64,000 nucleotides of DNA from Aquimarina sp042434915 (lineage in GTDB: Bacteria > Bacteroidota > Bacteroidia > Flavobacteriales > Flavobacteriaceae): positions 3,348,001 through 3,412,000 of the forward strand of contig NZ_CP170198.1 in assembly GCF_042434915.1 (NCBI RefSeq), read 5' to 3'. Under the pieces are notes generated by a model that was given only the letters and a program-made list of their open reading frames with translations, was not told the origin of the DNA and searched no databases. The translations under genes were made by a program, and so were the position numbers. This document shows positions 51,029-60,459 of the stretch, one piece after another (positions within the stretch are counted from its first letter, which is position 1; the number at the start of each line of letters is the position of its first letter).

Positions 51029-52400
51029 AGCGTATACCTTTTAATTTTTTATTTTGAAAAATTTCAAAGATAAATATACCCATAACAAGTAAATACTCTA
51101 AAGCCACCAGAGCTAAATTTTCACTAAAATTAATTTCGGCATAAGCACTATAACTTAAAACCACCGTTAATGTCCATACAAAGACAAATCGGTATATGGT
51201 GAAGATTGATAAAAACAACGGAGTGGTTAAATACCAAGGATGAACAGTTGTTGACAAGCACAAATAAAAGCAGATAGCAAATAACATGGCTGTAATTAAT
51301 TGAGGTGTTGTAATATTTTTTCTTAGAAAACTCAAGCTCAAAATTCCTATAATAGAAATAACAGGAAGAATTTTACCTACGGTTCCTATAATGTTCCAAC
51401 CGACTATTTGATACCCTAACCATCTTATTATATAATAGAAGCTCGCATTAAATTCAAAACTTTGGAACCATAAAGCGATTGTACTTGTGAAATTATTGAT
51501 AAAATCAATACTTATAAAAGGAATGAAGGTTAAAATGGCTACAGTAACGGTAATAGTATAAAATAAAAGCAGTCTCCAAATATTTAAAACCTTATACGTT
51601 TTACTCATACGAAATGGAACAAAATATTGAAAGAATAGGGGTAACAAGAGTAGTGGTACTAATTTAACAGAAATTGATAGCCCAAGAACCACTGCAGCCC
51701 ACTGCCATTTTTCTTTTGTGAATAGATAAAATGCCCAAGCTAAGAAAAATATCATAACTGCTTCAAAATGTAGATTTCCTGTCAACTCAATAATTATAAA
51801 AGGGTTGAGAAAATATATAAAGATATGATGTGTTGGTAACTTCAAGTGATTCAGTATTTTTTTTCCGAAATACAAAATTCCTATATCCGCCATGATAATA
51901 ATGCAGCGCAGCACTACCGTAGCTCCTAAGATACTTTTATTTGCAACCAAAGCAGCGATACTGTAGCACAGTTGACTTATAGGAGGATAGTTGGTGTAGT
52001 GACTTGCATTTAATGCTCCCATACCAGTATAAAGAAACTCTGCTTGAGCAATAGGGACATTGCCTTGCGCTATCCATGATGCTGGCAAAGTTAAATAGGG
52101 ATTAAAACCTTCTATAAGAAGCCTGCCATCCCAAATAAAGCGATAAAAATCTTGAGATAAGTTGGGGGTAGCAAATAAAAAGAGAAGTCTAAAAAGAATC
52201 CCGATGCTTCCTAAAAATATAAAATCATCTTTATTAAGGTTTACTATCTTGTAGCTAAATAAAAATAAGGAACACCATAAAAGGAGTAATGTTACAAAAT
52301 CAGTGCGTTTTAGTAAGTACGCAAAAACTAGGTAAAACAGAATAGCGAAGATTAAAAAGAGTGTAGATCTGCTGCGATATTTTTCAAAATTTAGGATCAC
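51018..52400 (-). CDS. polytopic GT-C-like glycosyltransferase (mannosyltransferase family)
   Basis: A 460-residue membrane protein with about 11-12 helices and the loop DFYRFIWDGRLLIEGFNPYLTLP, which includes the acidic catalytic pair expected of GT-C enzymes using polyprenyl-phosphate sugars. Similar Bacteroidota proteins are annotated as mannosyltransferase. It overlaps the upstream GT2 gene by 4 bases (ATGA). With the two GT2 genes it forms a sugar-transfer unit, one of which may make the lipid-linked donor. Confidence 0.78.
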   Translation of the reverse strand: MILNFEKYRSRSTLFLIFAILFYLVFAYLLKRTDFVTLLLLWCSLFLFSYKIVNLNKDDFIFLGSIGILFRLLFLFATPNLSQDFYRFIWDGRLLIEGFNPYLTLPASWIAQGNVPIAQAEFLYTGMGALNASHYTNYPPISQLCYSIAALVANKSILGATVVLRCIIIMADIGILYFGKKILNHLKLPTHHIFIYFLNPFIIIELTGNLHFEAVMIFFLAWAFYLFTKEKWQWAAVVLGLSISVKLVPLLLLPLFFQYFVPFRMSKTYKVLNIWRLLLFYTITVTVAILTFIPFISIDFINNFTSTIALWFQSFEFNASFYYIIRWLGYQIVGWNIIGTVGKILPVISIIGILSLSFLRKNITTPQLITAMLFAICFYLCLSTTVHPWYLTTPLFLSIFTIYRFVFVWTLTVVLSYSAYAEINFSENLALVALEYLLVMGIFIFEIFQNKKLKGIRFEN

Positions 52401-53869
52401 AATTTTGAAGTAATCGATTTTATAAACACAAAACCAAAACCTAGAAATAGCATACTATGAAACAGAAATAAGCCAAAATCTTGGAGTTTAAAAGCGCTAT
52501 AAAGTGCAAATCCAAAATAGACCATTAGAAAAGCTTCGATTACCGTATTACCAGAGATGTTTTTATTGATGTACTTATTCTCTTTTAGATTATTCTTTAT
52601 AGCATTCACGTTAAATTTTGGAGTTCTGATAAATTCACTCTTTTTGCCTAAATGACCTTCTAGAACCGCCATAGAGTTATGAACAGAAAAGCCCATTGCT
52701 ATAGAGAAAAATGTAAAAAACATCTTTACATATTCTACGAAGTTCCAAAAGCCTTTACCGTGAATTCTTTTGAAAGTATACCAATAACAAAAGAAAAATA
52801 TTACAGTACTAAGTGCAAAAAATGCAATAACATTAAAGTACCAACTAAATAAAGGATTGTTATTTTTAATATAGAGAATAGGAACACTCAAGATAGCGAC
52901 CAACAATACTAACAGAAACAAACTACTATTCAACAAATGGAAAAAACTATGTAGTTTTGTTTTAAATGGTACTGTTTTATCTTTAAGAAGTTTCCAAAAT
53001 AACTTCTGGAAATTTTCGGCTGCTCCTTTGTTCCATCTAAATTGCTGAGATCTCGCGGCACTAATTATGATAGGTAGTTCGGCAGGTGTCTCTACATTCT
53101 CCAGATATTTGAATTTCCATTGTTTCATCTGGGCACGATAACTTAGGTCCAAATCTTCGGTTAGCGTATCTCCTTGCCAATTACCTGCATCGATGATACA
53201 TTCTTTTCTCCAAACTCCAGCCGTACCATTAAAATTAATAAAATGATTGTTGTAATTTCTACCTACTTGTTCCATCGTAAAATGAAAATCAAGTGCAAAC
53301 GCCTGTATTTTGGTTAGCATAGAATAGTTTCTATTAATATGCCCCCAACGAGTTTGTACAACCCCAATTTTTGGATCTTTGAAAAAAGGAATAGTTTGTA
53401 ATAACCATTTTTTGCCAGGAAGGAAATCTGCATCAAAAATAGCAATGAATTCTCCTTTTGCTATGGCTAACCCTTCTTTAAGTGCTCCTGCTTTAAAACC
53501 ACTTCTCTTCTTTCTACGAATATGCTTAATATCAAGACCCGTAGCTTGCAGTAATTTTATTTGAGTTGCTGTACTTTGCACTGATTCGTCTGTTGAGTCG
53601 TCCAAAACTTGTATTTCGAGTTTGTCACTTGGGTATTCGAGTAGAGCAATGTTATCTAATAGCCGCTCCATAACATAAAGTTCGTTATAAACTGGTAACT
53701 GTATGGTAACAAAAGGAATCTCTTGTGAATTTTCAAAATCGAAAACTAAAGATTCATCCAATTGCTTTTGCGATTTTATGTAATTAAAAAGCAGGTTGAG
53801 CTGCGTTAAACTATACAAAAAAATGATGATTAACGCAAAAGTGTAAACTATGATAATGGCAATATCCAC
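52397..53869 (-). CDS. cellulose-synthase-like GT2 glycosyltransferase
   Basis: A 490-residue processive GT2 enzyme. Helix near 2-22, GT-A domain with PVYNELYVMERLLDNI, QVLDDSTDES (DD motif), AIFDADFLPG (DxD-type) and TLTEDLDLSYRAQMKQWKF (TED), then the QQFRWNKGAA (QxxRW) motif. Four or five C-terminal helices follow. Beta-linked glucan or mannan-type products are typical of the family. The start is GTG, sharing one base with the stop of the DPM-type gene. Confidence 0.9.
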   Translation of the reverse strand: MDIAIIIVYTFALIIIFLYSLTQLNLLFNYIKSQKQLDESLVFDFENSQEIPFVTIQLPVYNELYVMERLLDNIALLEYPSDKLEIQVLDDSTDESVQSTATQIKLLQATGLDIKHIRRKKRSGFKAGALKEGLAIAKGEFIAIFDADFLPGKKWLLQTIPFFKDPKIGVVQTRWGHINRNYSMLTKIQAFALDFHFTMEQVGRNYNNHFINFNGTAGVWRKECIIDAGNWQGDTLTEDLDLSYRAQMKQWKFKYLENVETPAELPIIISAARSQQFRWNKGAAENFQKLFWKLLKDKTVPFKTKLHSFFHLLNSSLFLLVLLVAILSVPILYIKNNNPLFSWYFNVIAFFALSTVIFFFCYWYTFKRIHGKGFWNFVEYVKMFFTFFSIAMGFSVHNSMAVLEGHLGKKSEFIRTPKFNVNAIKNNLKENKYINKNISGNTVIEAFLMVYFGFALYSAFKLQDFGLFLFHSMLFLGFGFVFIKSITSKL

Positions 53870-54561
53870 TATTTAAAACTGTATTTAAAAATCCAACTTA
53901 ATATCTTAATGCCTGCAAATATAGCACCTTTTAGCGTTCCCGAAACCTTTGAGACTCCAATTCGGTTTTTATAAGGCACCTTGATCTCGGTATACGTATA
54001 TTTATTCTTAATAGCTTTCAGTTGCATTTCAACTGTCCATCCATAAGTTTTATCTTCCATTTCTAATGCCAAAAGCTTACTGTATTTGATAGCTCTAAAA
54101 GGGCCTAGATCTGTGAATTTGGCTCCAAAAAACAAGTGCATAAGACTTGTAGCCAGCCAATTGCCAAATATTTGAGGTGTAGTCATGGCTCCTTTTTCTC
54201 GTAATTCTTTTGTACGTGCACCAATAACAAAATCAATATCATGATCAAGAATAGGAGCAACTATATCTGACAAGTAGCTAGGATAATCACTATAATCACC
54301 ATCTAAGAAAACGATGATATGAGGAGCGATCTCCTGATTTTGGATATATTCCATACCTTTTAAACAGGCATACCCATACCCCATACGCGACTCTCTCAAA
54401 ACCGTAGCTCCAGCATTTTTAGCAACTTTTTCGGTATGGTCTGTAGAGTTATTACTTACTACAATGATTTCTGAAACAATTTTTGGTATATCTTTAATGA
54501 CCAGTGCAATTGCTTTTTCTTCATTAAAGGCAGGAATAATAACTTTTATAATCGAATTCAT
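53869..54561 (-). CDS. GT2 glycosyltransferase, dolichyl-phosphate-mannose-synthase-like
   Basis: A 230-residue GT2 enzyme: IIPAFNEEKAIALVI, VVSNNSTDHT, VFLDGDYSDYP (DxD site) and the C-terminal VPYKNRIGVSKVSGTLKGAIFAG with one weak membrane-associated helix. This pattern is that of polyprenyl-phosphate-sugar synthases. It may make the lipid donor for the GT-C protein two genes on. It is the first of four overlapping leftward genes. Confidence 0.88.
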   Translation of the reverse strand: MNSIIKVIIPAFNEEKAIALVIKDIPKIVSEIIVVSNNSTDHTEKVAKNAGATVLRESRMGYGYACLKGMEYIQNQEIAPHIIVFLDGDYSDYPSYLSDIVAPILDHDIDFVIGARTKELREKGAMTTPQIFGNWLATSLMHLFFGAKFTDLGPFRAIKYSKLLALEMEDKTYGWTVEMQLKAIKNKYTYTEIKVPYKNRIGVSKVSGTLKGAIFAGIKILSWIFKYSFK

Positions 54562-54680
54562 TGTATCTATGAGCGTATAAGTAATTTTAAAGTAAAAAAT
54601 TAAACTTTAACGATGCAATATCGGAATTAATATTTATTCTAGTCACTGATTTTGATTTTTGAATTTTTTTTTATCAAAAA

Positions 54681-56279
54681 CTACTGACTTTGGTGTACAT
54701 AATTCATGAGATCAATATCATTTCCAAGTAAAATTTCGTGCGAATTGATACGCCCTTTCATAGTATCATTTTCTAGTTTTAAAACACCTCTAGGACAAAC
54801 AGCAGAGCATATACCGCATCCCACGCAACTTGAGCGCACAATGTTTTCACCTTTTTGTGCATATGCTCTAACATCGATACCCATTTCACAATATGTAGAA
54901 CAATTACCACAAGAGATACACTGTCCTCCGTTTGTAGTTATTCTAAATTTTGAAAATAGCCGTTGTTGAAAACCTAAGATAGCGGCCATGGGACAACCAA
55001 AACGACACCAAACTCGGTTTCCCAAAATAGGATAGAATCCAGTTCCGATTACTCCAGAAAATATAGCACCAATCATAAAACCATAACTAGATCGTAATTT
55101 TTCTGCTCCAATTATAAAAAGATTTCCCTCGTTGCCAAAAAAATGTAGTGTGAGTAATGTAATGACTAGGGTGAAATATCCTATAGCACCATAAACCGCA
55201 TCTTTGGCCAGTTCTTTTCGCTTAAAAATCATAACTAGAGTAAAAACTAGAGTTAAAAGTGCGCCTACACTAATTAAAAACAATTGTTTTGTTAACCAGT
55301 ACTTGCTACTATCCTCACCAAGATAAGAATGTACCACCGCAATGGTCATTAATGTTACAAATACGACAACACTGTGAACTAACCAACGCTCGATTTTCCA
55401 TGCGGTTTGACTTTTATCGCTTAGTTGACGAAAAGAATCTCCAGCAGTCTCTGCAAGTCCCCCACAACCACATACCCAACTGCAATACCAGCGTTTACCA
55501 TATTTATATGTAAGGATAGGTGTAATGATAAAAATAGAAACGAGTCCAAAAATTAATAATCCCGTTCCCACGCTTCCTGCGCTTATAAAGCTGTCTACAC
55601 GGTATTGCTCAAAATTATAATAATTGAGTGGCCATATGTTTTTTAAATCATAATATGGTAAAGAAAAGGTCTCAGAGTTTAATCTGGCCATAAATTCTGG
55701 AATTAAAAAGGCAAAGGCTAATTGGAAAAACATAACTGATACAGTTCTAATTTTTTCATAGCGATTATGTCGGTATTTTAATATAAATTTGAATCCAAAA
55801 GCAAGGATTGCAATGGTATAAAGCGTACCATATACGAACCATTGACTTGCAGGATTACCACTCAACAGTTTGCTTAAGGGGTCAAAAAGGCGAATCAGTC
55901 CAGTATTATCTCCCTCGCTTTGTAGACCTAGGAATTGAGGGAAAAAATATAGAATGATATAAAATCCAGTCAATATCACGCCTAATATCCAAGCCCAAAC
56001 ACCGCGGCTCGAAATCGATTTAAACCATACGCCATCATTCTTAATACCTTCCAAAGTATTGGAATAAGCGGCTGTAGAAAACCAAATTATTCCGCTAGAT
56101 ATTGCCGTTAAAGCAATTGTCAACCATACACCTTTGTTTGGAAAGTTATGGTTTGCTAGTGCTAAAATTAAAACACCTATTCCAAACAACCCTAAGACCA
56201 CAGCAAATTTTTGCGAAGTAGTTAATGATTTGGGAGGGTTTCCGCCAGTAAGTGACATGTTATGTTCAATATGTTCCAT
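54681..56279 (-). CDS. 4Fe-4S-binding membrane protein (NapH/NosR-like)
   Basis: A 532-residue membrane protein with about 9-10 helices. Cysteine motifs include CSWVCGCGG and CRFGCP in the membrane/loop region, then two ferredoxin clusters CISCGNCSTYC and CVGCGICSAVCPRG (about 455-505). The pattern is that of NapH/CcoG/NosR-type electron carriers that pass electrons through the membrane. A flavoprotein gene precedes it by 39 bases on the same strand, so the pair may form an electron-transfer chain. The terminal acceptor is not in the window. Confidence 0.87.
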   Translation of the reverse strand: MEHIEHNMSLTGGNPPKSLTTSQKFAVVLGLFGIGVLILALANHNFPNKGVWLTIALTAISSGIIWFSTAAYSNTLEGIKNDGVWFKSISSRGVWAWILGVILTGFYIILYFFPQFLGLQSEGDNTGLIRLFDPLSKLLSGNPASQWFVYGTLYTIAILAFGFKFILKYRHNRYEKIRTVSVMFFQLAFAFLIPEFMARLNSETFSLPYYDLKNIWPLNYYNFEQYRVDSFISAGSVGTGLLIFGLVSIFIITPILTYKYGKRWYCSWVCGCGGLAETAGDSFRQLSDKSQTAWKIERWLVHSVVVFVTLMTIAVVHSYLGEDSSKYWLTKQLFLISVGALLTLVFTLVMIFKRKELAKDAVYGAIGYFTLVITLLTLHFFGNEGNLFIIGAEKLRSSYGFMIGAIFSGVIGTGFYPILGNRVWCRFGCPMAAILGFQQRLFSKFRITTNGGQCISCGNCSTYCEMGIDVRAYAQKGENIVRSSCVGCGICSAVCPRGVLKLENDTMKGRINSHEILLGNDIDLMNYVHQSQ

Positions 56280-56318
56280 AAAACAATAGTAAAACTTAAG
56301 AAGTTGGTTAATTATGTA

Positions 56319-57620
56319 TTAAACGTGTACGCTAGACGAAGTATAAAATGATTGTTGTATCTCTTGTTCGTGATGCGAATAAAACTCAGGATCAAAATTA
56401 GCATCCTTGAGATTATCAATTACGTAGTTAATATCTTTTTGATCGGTAAGCCAGCGATCAAAAACCTCATGGCGCATGCGTATACCAAAGGTATTGATTC
56501 CTATAAATTGTAAGGTATCCTTGTGATAGTTAATAGTAATAGCTTTGGTGTCATCAGGGTGCTTCCAATGAAAATGTTTTTCAAAGGGCCTTGGTCTCGC
56601 AAAAACCCAACCGTAGGTTTGGTATTCGATATCCAAGAATTTAGCGCTGTTAAACCAGTGACCTGGTCGATACTCGGTGGGGTTACCACAAATTGTTTGC
56701 GCTACAGTTTCTCCCATCATCCTGCCAGTATACCAAACAGCTTCTATCGTCTTTCTATCACCTATAGGCACTCTCTGTTCTGCACAATCTCCTATGGCAA
56801 AAATATTAGAGATGTTTGTTGTTAAAAAGGAGTTTACCAATACACCTCGGTTCATTTCTAGGTTGCTATTTTTTAAAAAGTCAATGTTAGGAGATACTCC
56901 AGCGGTTAGACCTACAACCGAGCATTCAATAACTTCCTGAGTTTCTTTAATAACTACACCCTTTACAGCACCATTAGTGTCAAGTAAGATCTGATCAAGG
57001 TTAGTGTTTAAACGTAAATCTATATGATGATTTTGTATATGTCGATTAATCATCATACTCTCTCCAACGGGCAATACACTCCCCCAAAAACTTTTTTCTC
57101 TTACCAAGAATGTAACGGGAATATCTCTGGATCTCAACATTTCGGCGAGTTCGATGCCAATTAAACCACCGCCAACAATCACAGCTCTCTTGCAAACCTT
57201 ATTATTAGGTGCTATTTGTTCTAAAGTATCAAGGTCTTGCTTATGATATAACCCTAGTACACCCTCACCGTCTTGTCCAGGCCATCCAAATTTGTTTGGT
57301 TTTGAACCGGTAGCAATAATAAGTGTGTCATAAGATAAAGAATCTCCATTTTCAAAAAGAAGTGTGTTTTGGGTATCTTGAATTTGAGTAACGTAGCCAT
57401 GTTTAAGCTGGATTTTATTTTTCTTCCAGAATGTGTTTTCGTAAGGCTGGGTATGTTCAAATTTCATATGTCCCATATAAACATACATCAAGGCAGTTCT
57501 AGAGAAAAAATATTCTGTTTCAGAAGATACTATAGTAATCTTTTTATCCGAAAGTTTTCTAATATGCCGTGCTGCAGTGACACCAGAAATTCCGTTGCCT
57601 AGTATTACGATATGTTCCAT
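56319..57620 (-). CDS. NAD(P)/FAD-dependent oxidoreductase (rubredoxin/nitrite reductase-like flavoprotein)
   Basis: A 433-residue two-Rossmann flavoprotein (another ATG at 57632 would add four residues). The FAD site is VILGNGISGVTAARHI and the NAD(P) site AVIVGGGLIGIELAEML. The IFAIGDCAEQ segment closes the FAD pocket. It resembles the reductase part of NADH-nitrite reductases and ferredoxin reductases, but no siroheme or BFD-like domain is attached. It is next to the 4Fe-4S membrane protein, its probable electron partner. Confidence 0.87.
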   Translation of the reverse strand: MEHIVILGNGISGVTAARHIRKLSDKKITIVSSETEYFFSRTALMYVYMGHMKFEHTQPYENTFWKKNKIQLKHGYVTQIQDTQNTLLFENGDSLSYDTLIIATGSKPNKFGWPGQDGEGVLGLYHKQDLDTLEQIAPNNKVCKRAVIVGGGLIGIELAEMLRSRDIPVTFLVREKSFWGSVLPVGESMMINRHIQNHHIDLRLNTNLDQILLDTNGAVKGVVIKETQEVIECSVVGLTAGVSPNIDFLKNSNLEMNRGVLVNSFLTTNISNIFAIGDCAEQRVPIGDRKTIEAVWYTGRMMGETVAQTICGNPTEYRPGHWFNSAKFLDIEYQTYGWVFARPRPFEKHFHWKHPDDTKAITINYHKDTLQFIGINTFGIRMRHEVFDRWLTDQKDINYVIDNLKDANFDPEFYSHHEQEIQQSFYTSSSVHV

Positions 57621-57902
57621 AAAATTTTGCATTTAGGTTTGGAGTAAAATACGCTTCTCAAACGTATATGTCGCAATCAACTGTTAGAACTTAAAGTTAT
57701 AACATCATTTTTTTCAAAAGATGCTAATTATTTTGGTTAATTAAGTTACATAGCAGAGGCTGAAACTTTATAAATAGTTAATAAATATATAATTTAATTC
57801 TCAGTACGCTATTTAATAGTCAAAAAATTAACATAAAAGTTATGTAGCGTTAAACATTTATCAATTGAATTAATCTTAACGCTGTTTTGAAAATTAGGGT
57901 AG

Positions 57903-57910
57903 TAGTTTTG
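57903..57910 (+). promoter_or_regulatory. -7 box ahead of the YqaE/Pmp3 gene
   Basis: TAGTTTTG fits TAnnTTTG, 28 bases before the ATG. The nearest TTG is 13 bases upstream, too near for a standard promoter. The rest of the 318-base gap back to 57621 shows nothing else I can name. Confidence 0.4.
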
Positions 57911-57938
57911 TAGCATAACAAATCAAAATTATTATCGT

Positions 57939-58091
57939 ATGTCTTTAGTAACCATTATATTAAATATTTTACTACCTCCATTAGCCGTGTTTTTAAAACA
58001 TGGATTAGGAATGACTTTTTTAATCAGTGTATTATTAACCTTAATAGGGTGGCTACCTGGAGTTATTCATGCGTTTATAGTAAATGATTAA
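57939..58091 (+). CDS. YqaE/Pmp3-family small membrane protein
   Basis: A 50-residue protein with two hydrophobic helices (about 3-19 and 25-46) and the family marks LNILLPPLAVFL and LLTLIGWLPGVIHAF. Pmp3/YqaE proteins are small stress-related membrane proteins. It was too short for a usual ORF cutoff. TAGTTTTG at 57903-57910 fits a -7 box although no TTG lies at the right distance. A lipoprotein gene follows after 36 bases. Confidence 0.88.
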   Translation: MSLVTIILNILLPPLAVFLKHGLGMTFLISVLLTLIGWLPGVIHAFIVND

Positions 58092-58127
58092 TATCAATTT
58101 TAAGTAACTAATCAAAAATAAAATTTT

Positions 58128-58706
58128 ATGAAAAAACAATTATTTATCCTAGCTATAGCAAGTATTGCATTAATTAGCTGTGATGTAAATCAAAAAAAAG
58201 AAGCAAAACTACCAGAAGTAGATGTTGATATAGATACAGAAAAAGGACAACTACCATCTTTTGAAGTAGATTGGGCAGATGTAAATGTGGGTACTAAAAC
58301 AAAAACTATCAAGGTACCCAAAGTAGTTATTGTTATGGAAGAAGAGGAAGTAGAAGTTCCTTATATCGATCTAGATATGCCTAACGAGGGTGAGAAAGAG
58401 GAAATGAGTATCGTAGTTGAAACTGAAGTTTCGGGGAAAGAACATGATCTGGAAATTCAAGAAATTAGAGCAGACGGTAAAAGATTGTATGTGATTTCTA
58501 CATTAGAAGCTTTGGAAACTGATTTAGGAAACAAAACAATGCGTATACAAGATCAAATTGAAATCAACGCGCCTGATTTGGATATCAAACATATCATTGT
58601 AGGTGAGCGTCCAGATAGAACCTTTAACGGACAGTATACATACGTTAAAACGATGAATGATTTTAATGATCGAATTAAAAATGCAAAGGTAATCTATAAG
58701 CGATAG
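58128..58706 (+). CDS. acidic lipoprotein of unknown function
   Basis: A 192-residue lipoprotein (lipobox LISC, Cys18). The mature part has a strongly acidic low-complexity half (VDVDIDTEKG, VVIVMEEEEVEVPYIDLDM) and a C-terminal half with ELD-type residues (EIQEIRADGKRLYVISTLEAL). No family is recognised. It is cotranscribed with the YqaE/Pmp3 gene, with a terminator after it. Confidence 0.75.
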   Translation: MKKQLFILAIASIALISCDVNQKKEAKLPEVDVDIDTEKGQLPSFEVDWADVNVGTKTKTIKVPKVVIVMEEEEVEVPYIDLDMPNEGEKEEMSIVVETEVSGKEHDLEIQEIRADGKRLYVISTLEALETDLGNKTMRIQDQIEINAPDLDIKHIIVGERPDRTFNGQYTYVKTMNDFNDRIKNAKVIYKR

Positions 58707-58737
58707 TATAGTTAATGGTTTATTGTAGATTACTTTT

Positions 58738-58770
58738 TGGCTCTCAGATTTTTCTGAGAGCCATTTTTTT
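58738..58770 (+). terminator. terminator after the lipoprotein gene
   Basis: An 11-bp stem (TGGCTCTCAGA / TCTGAGAGCCA) with a TTTT loop and a seven-T tail on the plus strand. Confidence 0.88.
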
Positions 58771-58879
58771 ATCTACAAAAGTTCACGCCAGAGTATAGTA
58801 ATTACCATAGGTGTTAAGAAAAAATATAAGTTGAATTGTTATCTGAAGATTGGTATTACAATGTGTTTTAACTATAAAA

Positions 58880-59602
58880 TTACTTAGATATCTTTTCTTT
58901 ATAGTAATCATATAGCTCGCTACCACTGGCACCTAACCATCGTTTAAGATACATAGCTAGATAATAATATTGCAAGCGCCAAATACCGTGTTTATGATAA
59001 CGTCTGGCTGAAGTTATAATCCACTCGGGAATTACTGCAAACATTTTCTGATCATATAACTTACCAATAAAATCATTGTCTTCAAATATGATGTAGTTTT
59101 CGTCAAATCCACCAATGTTATTGAACAGTTTTTTACAAACAAACAGACTTTGATCTCCACCTCTGCAAGCTCTATGATTTATTTTTGTAAACCAAGACAT
59201 TAGGCGTAACCACCAGTGGCTATCATCAAACTTCATTCTAAAACAGCCCGCTTTTTTACCATTAGAAATAAAGGAAGCGATAGCGGTGTCAAAATGAGTT
59301 GGAGGAAAACTATCTGCGTGCAAAAAATATAAAATTTCAGCCTTGGCATGTTGAGCCCCAAAATTCATTTGGGAAGCTCTTCCTTTTTTTGATGTCAAAA
59401 TTTTTATCGGAAAAGAAGTCGAATCATTTGTTATTATACGTTTGTTACTATAGTTTTTTATTTTTTCGATAGTGTGATCATGACTTCCACCATCAATCAA
59501 TAAAAGTTCCTCGACCACTGGACCCGAAACCGTGTCGAGATGCTTTAATAGCAATTCGATTGTGTTTTCTTCATTAAAAACTGGGACGAGAATACTAATC
59601 AT
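58880..59602 (-). CDS. TIGR04283-type arsenosugar-associated glycosyltransferase
   Basis: A 240-residue GT2 enzyme. SILVPVFNEENTIELLLKHLD is the nucleotide-sugar start, LLIDGGSHDHT and YFLHADSFPP the DxD-like region, and KKGRASQMNFGA is the subfamily signature I associate with TIGR04283. That family is found with arsM/arsS genes. It is the last gene of the leftward arsenosugar cluster, 32 bases from the DUF547 gene. It may attach the sugar aglycone. Confidence 0.88.
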   Translation of the reverse strand: MISILVPVFNEENTIELLLKHLDTVSGPVVEELLLIDGGSHDHTIEKIKNYSNKRIITNDSTSFPIKILTSKKGRASQMNFGAQHAKAEILYFLHADSFPPTHFDTAIASFISNGKKAGCFRMKFDDSHWWLRLMSWFTKINHRACRGGDQSLFVCKKLFNNIGGFDENYIIFEDNDFIGKLYDQKMFAVIPEWIITSARRYHKHGIWRLQYYYLAMYLKRWLGASGSELYDYYKEKISK

Positions 59603-59634
59603 TATCCAATATGCCTGTAAACAAGTTTGATAGA

Positions 59635-60459
59635 TTACTCATTTAGGCTCCAGTTATATTTTAAAAATCTAATCTTTGCAGTAGTACTAATGGGTACAGT
59701 TGTATAGGGATTGATAAAATCAATAATTGATCTATTACCATTTATTAAATAATCTTTTTTATACCAATCAAAGATTGATGACAACTGTAAAGAATTTGCC
59801 GTTATTATATTTTTATCACTATTTATAAACTCTCTAGTAGCTTTATCTAGTTGTTTATTTATTTTACTAGCTGTAAAAGCTTCATTTAGAAGTTTTGGAC
59901 AAGAAACCGAAGCACAATTAATAGCAAAATGAATTCTGGGTTCATTCATTTTACGCAAAATCTCATGCTCTATTTTACTTAAAGAAAGCATTTTATTCCC
60001 TAAGGGAACTATATCCTTGGTCCAAGCTCCTCTAATGTCTTTAATACTACTAACTGGATAATTTTCAACAATTAAATCAATAGTATACGCATTATATAAA
60101 TTAATATAAAATGCCAAAAGCTCTTGTTTTGACCAATTTTTATTAGGATTCATTCTTGATAAATACTCTAAATACCTTTGTAAGATTACTCGATTTTTTT
60201 TGAGTCCTTTATAGTTGACATCGCCATTTGGGTACACATAAATTTTTAAGATCCTATCCCAAGAACTATGATCAATTTTACTAGCATCATTAATTTTATT
60301 TTCACATAATATCTCAGCGTCAATTGTATTACAATGATCTTGCTTTATTATTTCTATGGGTGCTGAGAATAATGAGTAGTTACCAGTGCTAACCAATAGC
60401 AGGAGTAACAGCATCGAGCGTTTAAACACTACCTTCATATGAGTATATTTTATGTTCAA
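59635..60459 (-). CDS. DUF547 domain secreted protein
   Basis: A 274-residue protein with an N-terminal hydrophobic segment (SMLLLLLLVSTGNYSLF), so it is exported or membrane-anchored. The DUF547 domain covers about 80-260: LLAFYINLYNAYTIDLIVENYPVSSI, then IHFAINCASVSCPKL and FDWYKKDYL. Its enzymatic function is unknown. The 4-base overlap with the sterol-desaturase gene (ATGA) supports the first Met; Met8 (60438) is an alternative. Confidence 0.87.
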   Translation of the reverse strand: MNIKYTHMKVVFKRSMLLLLLLVSTGNYSLFSAPIEIIKQDHCNTIDAEILCENKINDASKIDHSSWDRILKIYVYPNGDVNYKGLKKNRVILQRYLEYLSRMNPNKNWSKQELLAFYINLYNAYTIDLIVENYPVSSIKDIRGAWTKDIVPLGNKMLSLSKIEHEILRKMNEPRIHFAINCASVSCPKLLNEAFTASKINKQLDKATREFINSDKNIITANSLQLSSIFDWYKKDYLINGNRSIIDFINPYTTVPISTTAKIRFLKYNWSLNE

